From assembly GCF_021869535.1 (NCBI RefSeq), contig NW_026262690.1, positions 15,897,001 to 15,961,000 on the forward strand: 64,000 nt of DNA. Direction: 5' to 3'. Below, in pieces: positions 32,961 through 43,917 of the stretch (position 1 is the stretch's first letter; every line of letters starts with the position of its first letter). The stretch is from Mytilus californianus (taxonomy: Eukaryota > Mollusca > Bivalvia > Mytilida > Mytilidae). The notes beneath the pieces are model-generated. The model made no database searches. It saw only the letters and a program-made list of their open reading frames with translations, and was not told the DNA's origin. Position numbers and translations under genes: made by a program.

Positions 32961-35740
32961 GTCCAATTGTTGAGGGAATAAATGTTTGTTCTCTTAATTT
33001 CAGTGTAAATATATTTACCGAATAAAAAATATTTTTCACGATTCAAACTATTATCTATTATGTTAAAAGATCTTACGTACATTATATCATAGATATATTC
33101 TATGCATGTAAAGGATTGTACGGCATATGTCAATGACACAGCTACCCAATCGTACTGAAGACTTTTTAAGTTACCTGTTTCTTTTCATATTGGCACCATC
33201 ACTCCTCGCATCCGTCAGTGAAACCAATGTTAAAGATGGATATCTGTTTGGAAGTGCAGAACAACGGGGATTTTAATACCGTTTACTCGTGTAGAGATTT
33301 CTTCTAACTGGCTTCTTAATATAGCTCATATTACATATAGCTTGTTTGTATATCTTGTGCTTATATTATCCCCTAACATATGGCATTGGAAGACAAAAGG
33401 AACGTGTGTAACAGCTTTTCTACTCAAATAATGCTTTGTTCGTATATTTCGTAGAGTCCTTGTAGATGCTATTCGAATTGATCAGATTATAAAACTGGTT
33501 AGGGGTAAAAGGAGACAACAATAACATTAGAAGCATGAGCGCACTCATTGTCAGAGAATATTGACTTCAAGAAATACAAAATTATCTGCATGGGTGCAAT
33601 TGCCAGACTACACAACAGCCGTACACAACTGGATACATCTTTGCATCTAAGTACCTAGTGTCAATATATGTGACTCCAAGAAATCCAGAAATTCTACGGT
33701 TAGGAGAAACAAGAACAACATGTTTAATCTAAGCTATATCTCTTTAAGTTTGAATTTAGTATTTTCCTGAAAGTTTAGAAATTCGTTCTTTTAGTATTAT
33801 AGATAGTTCACACATCAAGACTTAGCCCTTTTGTATTGTTCCATTTTATTTTTGATTGAAAAGCAGAGGTGATATTTACCTATTTTGGCCCTTAGTTTTT
33901 AATTGTTCAGTCTTACGACCTTTTAGGCTTGTTTATCTATTCCAACTTAATCCATAGCTGATAATACAAACACGCAATTTTACATAAAAACCAAATGGTT
34001 CTTTTGTACATTCCGTGCACTGTTCAGCCAACTCAATCTTGATGAAATAAAACTATTGAAACTTCTTGTACTGTACTATTTACAATTAATTAGTATTTCC
34101 TCGTGCATTGTCTGCTTGTCATTAACTATTAATCAAGCAAGGTTCAGAAAACAGCAAAAGATTGAATGTGATGAACAGATTCATTATACAAAAGATAGAG
34201 GTTTAATTGGAAAAGAGTTTCAACAATAGAAGTTACTTATTGATTGATGATTACTGTTTAGATAGTACTATGCTATAAAGGACTGATGTTCCTTTACCGC
34301 CGTTTCGAATTCCTGTTTTTATTATTTTTTTTATCATTTATATGATAGCGTCCTGATTATGTCTTCTTTACTGATCGATAGTTATCAAACAATTATTAAG
34401 TTTGGTTGGTTCACCAAACCAAACACTTTTTGATGTTGTTTAACTTCACGCCAACTGTTTTCATATCAATAAATCTATGAATATTATTATAATATTGTGG
34501 AAATTAGAGTTAAGAAAACATGGCCATTGGGAGTTGATCAATTGTAAAACCTAATTATGACTGACAGACATAGGGTCTATTCTGAATTCTCGTCTTTTAT
34601 TTCTAATGCATTTAGCTGAAACAAATGTAAATAAAAGAAAATATACGTATATCATCAATGAGACCGCAAACCAACTATTAAATAGAATAAAAATATTTGT
34701 ATAGGTTAACGTGTGGTCTTTGATACTAGAAAATATTAACAAAACCATATTTCATGCTTTAAATCCAACTAAATTCCAGACATAGGGGGATTGCATCCTA
34801 TCTAACCTAAATAAAGCAGACTAACAAAGACGTGTAATCAATACGTCTGAAGGAAAAACGATACATACGTTTAAACAGACTGGGGGACTTGCGAGGTTTC
34901 AGACTTTAAATAGACATCTTATTGTACGACGAGATCTAATAAAAGTACTGTTCTCAGCGTTCGTTGATCCAAGGAATAAAAAGCGATCAAAATGCATAAT
35001 AATTGTTAGTTAAGAAAAAGATGAATTAACTCCATCATTTCTTATAACTGAAAACCAAAACACAGCTACATTTAAACACTATTGAAAAGAAAAGTCGCAG
35101 TTTGAAAGAAGTAAGTTTTAAGAACCTTATCTTTTCGATTAGAAACATTGCAATTTGTAAAAAAAAATAGAACTTTAAAAAAAAATGGTAGTGAACAATT
35201 TTGTCTTTTTTCAAGCTTAAAGCATGAGTACCAAACATTTAATCCATACATTAATCATGATCATAATATCACATTTTATTCCGTCAAAGTTAATATTTTA
35301 AAAAGGGGGTGTTTTGATACCTGTTTCTAGTTTGAGTGAAATGACTATCATGACTCAAAATATCTTTTTCCTGTTGAGGTGGATCATCACTATGTATTTC
35401 CTCAGATAGAATTTTCTTATACTTTGCAAAATGGAGATTTTGCCATATTTGTTTTAAAAATATAATCAAAAGTATGCTATTTTTCAAGCTACAAGTCTTC
35501 CAAAATTGCCCAATTTTGCATAGATTATTCATGAAAAAAACACGTGTAAAATGTGATTTGTAGAGAAAAATTGTGAAAAATGAAAATAAAAAACTCGATT
35601 ATTCATGGTTAAAACTTTTAACATAGGATCTTTATAGACAGACTATATTATCTTATGTTTATCGCATATGTATTCCTCTTGTTATCGATATCAATAATAA
35701 TCAATTTGTTGTATGAAATATTTTGTTTTGCACACTAACT
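32961..35740. other. Unique AT-rich sequence, no gene seen
   Basis: No coding region, RNA or repeat was recognised on either strand. Confidence 0.4.
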
Positions 35741-35741
35741 A

Positions 35742-36028
35742 CAAAAAAAAAGAATGTATCCATAGTACACGGATGCCCCACCCGCACTATCATTTTCTAT
35801 GTTCAGTGGACAGTGAAATTGGGTCAAAACTCTAATTTGGCATTAAAATTAGAAAGATCTTATCATAGGGAACATTTGTACTAAGATTCAATATGATTGG
35901 ACTTCAACTTCATCAAAAAATACCTTGACCAAAAACTTTAACAAAAAACTTTAATCTGAAGCAGGACAGACAGACGAACGAACAGACGCACAGACAGAAA
36001 AACATAATGCCCCTAAGTGAGGGGCATA
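35742..36028 (-). repeat. Dispersed repeat C, antisense
   Basis: 'agtacacggatgccccac', 'attttctatgttcagtgg', 'ttggacttcaacttcatc' and a 'cagacagacgaacg' run, ending 'gcccctaagtgagg'. It is the inverted counterpart of 49781-50090, with all blocks in mirrored order, 14 kb apart. No ORF. Confidence 0.9.
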
Positions 36029-36085
36029 TAAAATAAAAAATTTAAAATCTTGGTTATTTCTAGTTTGATTTTTAAAAACGAAAAA

Positions 36086-36428
36086 ATGGAGGATGGAAAC
36101 ATGGAATGTGTCAAAGAGAAAACAAGGCCACTAATGGGTCTTTAACATAGCAAGTAAATCCGGCACACGGAGGTGGGCTTCACCTGACCCCTTAATTATT
36201 TTGTACACCAGTTCAGCAAAATGGACACCACCCTAAACTCCAGTACATACAAATGAACCAAAATTATCACACAAAAAAAAAACACACAAGACAAACAAAG
36301 GCTAGAGGTTTCTGACTTGGGATAGGTGCAATAATGTGGCAGGGTTAAATCATGTTGTGTGAGAACTCAACCCTCCCCTAGTTTCTCTAGACAATATAGA
36401 ATAAACAAACACACAGTAAAACTCAGTT
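36086..36428 (+). repeat. Dispersed repeat B, sense
   Basis: 'catggaatgtgtcaaagag', 'ggccactaatgggtc', 'cacacggaggtgggc', 'cagttcagcaaaatgg', 'tctgacttgggatagg' and 'gaactcaaccctcccc'. The order matches 56452-56838; the first part, inverted, is at 38036-38179. The later half resembles repeat A in antisense, so A and B share a module. Confidence 0.8.
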
Positions 36429-36837
36429 TTAAATATGTGCATTTTGTGGAATTTTGAAATTTTATCTTATTTTTCGGTTATGTATTTATAGTAATTATAC
36501 GTGTAAGTATAATAAACAAAAATGATTGTGTTAAAAAATAACTGTAAATCAGTTTGGTTACTGACTTTGATTTTGTCATGTTAATTGCTGGAAAAGTCAT
36601 TTTTCTAGTGTCCTTGCATCGTCATTGACTGTAGTCCTTTTTGTGTATTCTTTCATTAGCTACTTTTACAATATTTGAATTGCATAAAGTCACAGTTAAA
36701 CACAGACGATGTGATTGCAGATTTCTCTTAATGTGTTGCTATTTTTATTTAGCAAGCTCTATCAATATCCACGTTTAATTTCAGATATATAAGCTTTTTA
36801 AATTTAGGAACATATACTAGTTCACTGAGTTAGCATT
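36429..36837. other. Unique sequence, no gene seen
   Basis: Nothing recognisable. Confidence 0.4.
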
Positions 36838-36890
36838 AAAAGAGGGGCAAAAGATAACTAGAGGGACAGTCAAACTCATAGATCGAAAAT
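36838..36890 (-). repeat. Penelope-like 3' tail scrap, antisense
   Basis: 'agaggggcaaaagataac' then 'gggacagtcaaactcat' matches the tail end at 9070-9120. Confidence 0.65.
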
Positions 36891-37740
36891 TAAATGTAGA
36901 TCTGATATTGGTTCAGGCAATTTCAAGATCAGCTTTGTCAATACGATTATAAGTTTACCTCAAAGCTTGAATCTAAATAGTAATTGTACTAAAGTGGTCC
37001 AATTTTGGATGTTGAAAATGAGATAAGCACTGTTAAATGAATTAATGGGATCACTACCTGGAGGAAGTGTTAATAGCAACAGCGCCTTATGTGTGTACCC
37101 TATAAACCTGCATGTATGTGGTGGTCTGAAACATCAACCAAATGGTAATGACAAAGAACTAACATGGGTTGTCTGCTATATGAAAATATTATGGTCAAAG
37201 ATATATATATATATACTTACTAGTATATAAAGAAAAGCATTACCAAGTTCTTTATTTAATATATCTCATTGAATTACTTGAATAAAAGGTAATCAGCTTT
37301 AGCCTAAGAACTGTAAAAAAATGATCATGCATCATCTGTGTATGAATTAAAATTGGTAGTGTCTGTGGCCGACTTTTATGGCCAGAGATAGCGTTTAGAT
37401 AGTCATGTCTAATCTGAAAGTATGTCTGTTGGTTTTTGTTAGTCGTTTGTGTTGCTTTCTCGTTGACTTTAAAAACCTCAAATCTCACTTTATTCATAAA
37501 CATACTCTATTACAGATATGTCAATATTAAAGACGCTGTTTTCTGCTTCCGGAATGCTGACCTGTTTTCAACTTATTTGAACGAAACTATAAAAATATTT
37601 TAAAAAATACACCTCATGCCAAAAGAATATAAATGTTTAGCTTTTAAGGTCCACTAAACTCTATCAGTGATCTCTTGGTAGTAAGTTTGATCGCTTGCCA
37701 ATGAAACCATCACTTGTTATAAAATCTCCCCACTTTAAAA
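36891..37740. other. Unique sequence, with a short AT run
   Basis: An 'at' run lies at about 37200-37215. The 61-codon frame at 37045-37230 and the 83-codon minus-strand frame at 37252-37503 have no recognisable domains. Confidence 0.4.
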
Positions 37741-38012
37741 ACATAAGAAGATGTATGATTGCCAATGAGAAAACTTTCCACAAGAGATATCAATAATGTG
37801 GGTGTGGATGTAAACAACTATAGTTCATCGTCAAAATATAAAACAAGTCAAACGAGAAACTCAAAGGCCTGATTAATGTTAAACAATAAACGGAAAAACA
37901 AATATGACAGACAGCAAACAATAACAACCAAGTAATAAAGGGCCACTGACTTGTGATAATCATATTCATAGTGTGCAGGGTTAACCCTGTTTGCGAGCAC
38001 CCAACCCTCCAA
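37741..38012 (-). repeat. Dispersed repeat A, antisense, both ends present
   Basis: 'gaagatgtatgattgccaat' at the start, then 'aaatatgacagacagc', 'gggccactgacttg' and 'gcgagcacccaaccctcc'. The middle is shortened relative to the 30.0-kb copy. Confidence 0.75.
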
Positions 38013-38035
38013 TAATCAGGAACAGTTTTTATTAA

Positions 38036-38179
38036 GGGGCCGGCTGAGGACCACCTCCTGGTGCGGGATTTTCCCGTTGCGTTGAAGACCAATTGGTGGC
38101 CTTCGGCTGTTATCTGCTCTTGATCTGGTCGGGTTGTTGTCTCTTTGACATACAGTATTCCCCATTTCCATTCTCAATT
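38036..38179 (-). repeat. Dispersed repeat B, first part, antisense
   Basis: 'ggccggctgaggaccacc', 'gttgaagaccaattggtgg', 'ccttcggctgttatctgc' and 'gggttgttgtctctttgac' mirror 56452-56585. It follows repeat A directly, forming a composite block. Confidence 0.85.
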
Positions 38180-40570
38180 TTATTTAAATAGCAAACAACG
38201 TAAGAACAAATTGTAAAACCCAGTTGGAAAGGGCTCAACTCGAAAAGATCAGCACGGAGTATATAACCAATTAACAAAAAGACACTGAGTTCTCATAGCT
38301 AGTTCAAAGCTTAGTAATTACAGTTGATGAATAAATACTGTTGGCACCGACTAAAATATCAATAAGTACACATCCGATTACTAACCAAAGTGAAAAGTGG
38401 ATTCAGTGTTACAGTCAAAGCTTAATTTATATGGTGTGTGAGTACTGAGATCGTCGCAAATTACATGAGTAGCTATTTGCTTCGAGGAGCCTGGAATTTT
38501 CGTTTGTGAAAAAATATTTAACATAAAATCATTTAACACTCGTCATTCTTATTTTTTTATGAAACACTGTTGGATTCTAAATCTTAACATGTTTGTTCCA
38601 GAAGGTAAATGAAAAAAATATATATTGTTTTCTTTCTAAAGTTGTGAAGAAAAAAAATATACATTAAAGACTTTGAATCTTGCAATAACATTTTTTTATA
38701 AAGAACAAAACATGTGTTTCTGGAACCCCTCCCCCAACAAAAAATAAACTGTCTGTGCCCTTAACACAGGGGCAGAATTCTTTCAAATACCAAGTAAGAA
38801 TGTGACTAAGTTGGTTACTCTAATTCAGTACAGTTTTCCATTTATAGGTAACTTACCAACACTATTTTTGAGAATTAGATTCTTGGATTGTAAAATAGCA
38901 GAACACAATCTCGGTCTATATCTTTATTCAAATATACAAATTTTGAGACAGGAAAGTGATTCATTTGTAATATTATTCTTTTAAATTGAAATAATTATGT
39001 ATTCAATTTGTATTGTATTATAACAATTGCTTTAAAAAATACAGCACATTTTTTGTATAATTTTATTTTTTTCAAATTTGGCAAATAAGGGGAAGCAACT
39101 CATATAACCTTACTTTAACTACAAAACATTTTTATGAATTACACCACTTTCCGCAAAATATATATTTGTATAGTTTTAGAATGTTGTTCATAGATAGTAA
39201 CAGACTTGTTTTTCAGAGAAAAACTTTGTGTTGCAATTAGTTGCAGGTTGTTCACTAAATTGACTAGACTATTATGGTCTCACAGTCTGTATGTCCTGGA
39301 TTTGTTGAGTATTTAAAAAAAAAAAACATTGAAGTTCAATCAACAGGGTTGCCTCGTCTATTTGAATCGATGTGATAGTTCATGTACCTCACCGTCATGA
39401 ATGAACGTTTCTCCGTGTAATAACAAAACAATGTATAATGTTCCACTTTTTATTACTAGAAAGAAACTTTGATAGATAATAAAGATGAAAACGATTATAT
39501 CCCACCCAATACGCTCTTTTAATTCTACAGATATAATGTGCATATATATATAAATATGAATAATTAAAATATTTTTGAAAATAAGAATGAAGTTCTTTTC
39601 TAAGCAGATGATACAGCAGAATTATACATTTATATTTAATTTCTTTTCACAATGAAGATAAATGCATGTTCTATAAATTGAAATAGAGAAGTGAATCAAT
39701 TGTCTACCGTAATGTGATTGAAATCGACGTTCAATACTAACGTTCACGCATTGAATTTACATACAGTATAAAATTCCACTGACTCTTCTGCAGACATCAC
39801 TGATTATCTGACTTTAAGAGTAACAAAACGTTGGAGGACAATGTAATTAGTTGCTTATAGGAATACATGACTGGAGATACATTGTGTTAATATTAAGTTT
39901 TTTTTATGTGTGTGTGTTAATACTTACATGCAAAAGGTTTAGATTAAAGATGAATATACCTAACATATTGGTAATTAATGGTAGCAACATTTGCATCAAA
40001 TACTAAATTGGATAAAATGAAGAAATAGTTATTGGTAAGTGTAATTGTTGTTCTTTAATAATACAATAAAATGTATCTGCTTTAGTTTTAGGGGCCTAAT
40101 TTCAGTGATCTGAATTGTTACAACTTAACAACACATGCATCATGTGTTAACAATAAGAAAGCAGAGATTGTATTACGATGTTTTATCTTACATATATTCA
40201 TAAATAGGATAACAGGTAATTGATGAAAAAGTCACTTGATATACTATGGAATACGCAATATTTCACAAAAGTTCAAAATCTTAAAATAAAAAAGAATAAC
40301 AGGATCATGCGCGTTAAGTTACGTAAGAGAGATTAGAATAAGTATTTTTTAAACAATAGTAATTCCTAACAAGACAAATAGCTAAAATCTTCTATATTCG
40401 TATCAATTTTGATCATTCCATTTATGAAACTAAGTTGGGCGAATTTTTGTAACATATCTTTGAGTTTAATACATGGTCCTTATTTAAATGGTAGAGAATT
40501 AAAATGTTTTATTCTAGTGTAGGACGAGGGAGACGACATTAAAGTATTCTAAATGAAAATAACACTTTAT
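38180..40570. other. Unique AT-rich sequence, no gene seen
   Basis: Small frames (38802-38984; minus 39358-39543) show no recognisable features. Confidence 0.4.
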
Positions 40571-40574
40571 AATT

Positions 40575-40690
40575 ACGTGCGTCCGAAGCGCTTTTCCGAA
40601 TATATCTTCATAAGGAAAGCTCAAACCCCAAAATGACCAATAGAAACCTAGTATAAAGAATAGTAAGGTCAATGGGAAGTTAAGAAAGAA
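40575..40690 (+). repeat. Dispersed repeat, 'gtgcgtccgaagcgc' type
   Basis: 'acgtgcgtccgaagcgctt', 'cataaggaaagctcaaa' and 'taaggtcaatggg' match 3615-3785 and 16525-16665. The Penelope-like tail follows 30 bp later. Confidence 0.65.
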
Positions 40691-40719
40691 CAAACTATGT
40701 TATAAATGTTATGTTTACC

Positions 40720-40912
40720 CTTCTAGAGCACCTGAGATCTCCCTGGATTTGGTGGGATTCGTGTTGATCAATCTTGAGTTTTCTATGTTGTGTTTTGTTA
40801 TCTGTGACAGTTGTTAGTCTTTCGGTCATTTTAGTATTTTGACATGGCGTTGTCAATTTGTCGACTTATAAGTCTGAATATCTCTTTGGTATCATCCGCA
40901 TCTCTTTTATAA
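40720..40912 (+). repeat. Penelope-like element 3' tail, sense
   Basis: 'gagcacctgagatctccc', 'gtgggattcgtgttg', 'gagttttctatgttgtg', 'gacatggcgttgtcaat' and 'ctctttggtatcatcc' give the clearest isolated copy of the tail attached to RT sequence at 9.55-9.95 kb. Confidence 0.75.
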
Positions 40913-41689
40913 CTGATGGGTACAGCTTTAAGTATGCTCATCTGGTTTTTTACCTACAAAATAGAAGTAAGCAAATGTAAAGAGGTTTCAAGGCCCATTT
41001 GACATACAAAACAATATAACAGCGTTTCTGAGAAGTCTGATTATATTGTGGTATCCAGTAGAGAGAAGAAAGATCTAGTTCTTCTTTTTTCAGTGTAAAT
41101 TTCAAATGTCGTTTCTTTATGATATTGACGTCGACAGAAGGAATTCAAAGACCATCTTATTACTGAACCTATCTATAATAGTATCGATCCGTACTAGCCG
41201 TTATGTCGCATTATTTGAAATTTAAAAACAGACACCTTAAATCATATCGCAATTTCTATTATTAAGATTTGTTTTGCAGTTGTTCATAAAGAAATTGATA
41301 ATTTATGATGCTCAATGTAGACTTGCTTTACCTGATTAGGAAAGCCTAATTCAATGAAAATGGAAAACTTCTATTGTCCAAATGGTTATTATGTTTTGTT
41401 TATAAATGAGATAAATAAGTATTTACATGCATTAACAAATGTTGGTTAGACATATTCTAATACAATTTCAAAATACTGTTTGCAGCACCATATGCGAAAT
41501 GCAGACTTCAAAAATTCATCTTACTTTGGTTCAAATGCTGACGAACAATTAACAATGCACTTCTCTCTAGTGTCATTGCTTTTATATAGAATGTAATTTG
41601 TTGTACATAACATGCGTTTAAGAACGTTTTCAACAATGAGCCAAAATATATCAAATATAAATAGATATCAAACCAGGTTTTGTTTGCTT
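40913..41689. other. Unique sequence upstream of the receptor gene
   Basis: No coding or repeat signal was recognised. It may belong to the receptor's 5' intron or promoter region, but nothing in it shows that. Confidence 0.35.
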
Positions 41690-41691
41690 GT

Positions 41692-41930
41692 TAGTTAGGC
41701 ATTAACGCCACTTTCAGGTGGGCAGGATTTATTGGTGATGGGAGAAGGGTTCTCCAAGAGAACCACCGAACACTTGAGAAGGAAAATGGTTATTCTTGAC
41801 AATTAAGATCCAACACACCTCGCCACGAGAGGGATAAGAACTCGCAACCTAAGAGTTGACAGGATAGTGATCTTTTAAATTAGGTTAAAATTTGAAAACC
41901 TTACACGATTGCCTGAATCATCATAACTCT
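41692..41930. repeat. Probable dispersed repeat
   Basis: 'gagaaccaccgaacacttg', 'ttcttgacaattaagatcc', 'gggataagaactcgcaacc' and 'gttgacaggatagtga' resemble, from memory, a mollusc repeat with the phrase 'aactcgcaacctcagtg'. There is only one copy in this window, so recurrence cannot be shown here. Confidence 0.4.
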
Positions 41931-42082
41931 TGTCGTAAAGAAAACTGTTTATAAATTGTTGAGTGTTTACCATTAATGAAACCGTATAAGTTGTCTTGGT
42001 GTACTTTCATTTTATTATAGAAAATATTTCATTGAAGCCAACAAAATAAAGGAAGGTCTGTAACTATCTCAAGTAACATACA

Positions 42083-42098
42083 TCTGTTTTATTTTCAG
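42083..42098 (+). promoter_or_regulatory. Candidate 3' splice site in the receptor 5'UTR
   Basis: A pyrimidine-rich 'tctgttttattttcag' ends in AG at 42097-42098, 44 bp before the receptor ATG. The pattern (short 5'UTR exon, then an uninterrupted CDS exon) is common for receptor genes. The matching donor was not identified. Confidence 0.5.
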
Positions 42099-42142
42099 TT
42101 TCAGATAAAAAGAAGTCAGTAAAGATTTTATAGCGTTTGGAT

Positions 42143-43315
42143 ATGAATAAACGTTCTGATAATTCGGTCAATAATGTGTCCATAAGTCCATTGCTACAAA
42201 TACTAACAATGCATGCATCATCTATATCTCAAACTGATAACGAGACAACATTTAACACAACACCGGAAGTAGATAAATTATACGTAGCACCGACTGACAG
42301 TCCAGATTATTTCTTACGGAAATATTCCTTACCAGTGTTATGTGCCATAGGGTTTATGGGAAATAGCCTGTCTGCTGCCTTATTTTTAGGGAAAACGTTA
42401 CGAGGATTTTCGTGTTGTATTTTCTTAGGAGTCCGATCCATCACCGACAACGGGTTTCTGATAACATTACTAATTGTATGGCTGGATTTTCTAGATGTTC
42501 GTGTATTTCACACTGTGGGAGTATGTCATATAACAGTATTTTTGTCGTATGTTTGTAGTTTTTTATCGGTTTGGTGTGTGGTGTGTGTGACTGTTGAAAA
42601 CTATGTACGAATTTGTCATCCTATGTCGATAAAACTTTATTGTACATCGAGAACAGCTGTTATGATCATTTCTTTTCTAACGTTTGCATCGTTGTGCATT
42701 TATAATATTCCCTTGTGGAGTAATGAGATAGTTGATATTTACGATTTGAATTATTGCGTCACAAAGAGGACATATCAAGACCTTCAACTAGTTTTAACAT
42801 ACATAGATACAGCCATGACACTTATTATACCGTTAGTAGCAATGGTAGTATTAATGGTTATGATACTATTGAAGGGTATGGAAGCGTCCAAAAGAAAACT
42901 ACGCCTTGGTCATCATAGAAGTAAAAACAGATTAGTGCCATCATATGGAACAGTTGCAGGACTACTAACTGCCGTGTCAATTACGTTTATATTTCTTCAC
43001 ACTCCTATTCATATCTTTAAATTGAAAGTAATAATCGAAACGGTTTCTGGAAAGTACAAGGTGGCGAGTCTTACAGATCTTACCATTGGGAATGTATTCC
43101 AAGTAATGTATTACTTGAACTCTTCGGTTAATTTTCTGGTATACTATATATGTGGTAAAAATTTTAGGCGAGTCTTTAAAGAAGTATTATGTAAAAAAGT
43201 TTCGTGCTGTGTATGTCCCGATGTAGATGATGAAGACAGACTGTCTGACGCAGGAACAACTGAACTCACAATTATATTGGAGAAAAGTGATGCAGGTTCC
43301 GAAAAATCTCGGTGA
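42143..43315 (+). CDS. Class A (rhodopsin-type) G-protein-coupled receptor, single-exon CDS
   Basis: A 390-residue receptor. The ATG at 42143 is the first Met after an in-frame TAG at 42131; the TTG at 42137 in the same frame is not a plausible animal start. Seven hydrophobic segments lie at about 62-83, 91-114, 128-150, 172-192, 217-243, 270-294 and 312-337. The 60-residue N-terminus has no clear signal peptide and three N-glycosylation sequons (N11, N33, N38). Class A landmarks: GN in TM1 (N74), D102 in TM2, C128 in TM3 able to bond C205 in loop 2, P230 in TM5, P288 in TM6. Three signature motifs are unusual. DRY is E152-N153-Y154, losing the arginine. CWxP in TM6 is LHTP, with no Trp. NPxxY is N330-FLVY334. 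A short basic helix 8 (GKNFRRVFKE) and cysteines 350, 355, 356 and 358 follow, suiting palmitoylation. It most resembles protostome peptide-type receptors (FMRFamide or TRH receptor-like), but the ligand is unknown. The repeat described at 43271-43425 forms the end of the tail. Confidence 0.93.
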   Translation: MNKRSDNSVNNVSISPLLQILTMHASSISQTDNETTFNTTPEVDKLYVAPTDSPDYFLRKYSLPVLCAIGFMGNSLSAALFLGKTLRGFSCCIFLGVRSITDNGFLITLLIVWLDFLDVRVFHTVGVCHITVFLSYVCSFLSVWCVVCVTVENYVRICHPMSIKLYCTSRTAVMIISFLTFASLCIYNIPLWSNEIVDIYDLNYCVTKRTYQDLQLVLTYIDTAMTLIIPLVAMVVLMVMILLKGMEASKRKLRLGHHRSKNRLVPSYGTVAGLLTAVSITFIFLHTPIHIFKLKVIIETVSGKYKVASLTDLTIGNVFQVMYYLNSSVNFLVYYICGKNFRRVFKEVLCKKVSCCVCPDVDDEDRLSDAGTTELTIILEKSDAGSEKSR

Positions 43316-43425
43316 AAAAGAGACTGATCATTATATCGGAGAAAAGTGATGTATGTTCTTAAAACCGCAATGAAAAAGGGACTATCCATGGAGAAAACTG
43401 AAGCAGATTCAGAAAATTACGACAA
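43271..43425 (+). repeat. Three-unit tandem repeat spanning the receptor stop codon
   Basis: Unit 1 'attatattggagaaaagtg' (43271) and unit 2 'attatatcggagaaaagtg' (43330) are 59 bp apart. A weaker third unit, 'atggagaaaactgaagc', lies near 43388. Unit 1 encodes the last receptor residues and contains the TGA at 43313-43315. Units 2 and 3 lie in the 3'UTR and are no longer open in the receptor frame. Confidence 0.75.
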
Positions 43426-43911
43426 AACCTTTACCTATCATTTTCGTTTTAGGAGAAAAAGTAATTAATCTTTACGTTTACACAGACCAATAGATTGATC
43501 TATCATGTAAATTTAACGATTATGATTAACCGTGTGAAACTTTTACAACAACTGCTGTTTACAAGTATAAACCTTTTCGATAAAAAACAAATCGCCACTA
43601 TAGTGCAAAAGGAAAACAGTAGAATTGTGTTATGTTCAAATAACTACCCCAATCACAAAGACACCTCATTTGTTTCCAGCATGTATGTTCAATTTTATTT
43701 TGAACTGCTTATAAAAAACACTAAGAGCAAATAATCAGTTGAAACAGATTTTGATGTTTGTGTCAATTTGCCTCTCCCCTTTTGAGGTGCTTTTCAAATA
43801 TTCTGATATCACTGAGGTGCGAGTTTATTTTCTTACAAGTTTCTGTTTACCATGAATGGCAGACAAAAACAATGAAATATCATTTATAACAGCCAAGTAC
43901 TTATAAATAAC

Positions 43912-43917
43912 AATAAA
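43912..43917 (+). terminator. Candidate poly(A) signal AATAAA for the receptor mRNA
   Basis: The AATAAA closest after the stop that lies in a U-rich 3' region, about 600 bp downstream of the CDS. Others occur further on (for example near 44022), so the choice is uncertain in this AT-rich DNA. Confidence 0.35.

Noticed and set aside
42137..42142. Upstream TTG in frame with the receptor as start codon
   Set aside because: An animal gene should start at ATG; the first in-frame ATG is 42143 and a TAG precedes the TTG by one codon.
43144..43389. 81-codon minus-strand ORF
   Set aside because: Antisense shadow of the receptor 3' end and its tandem repeat.
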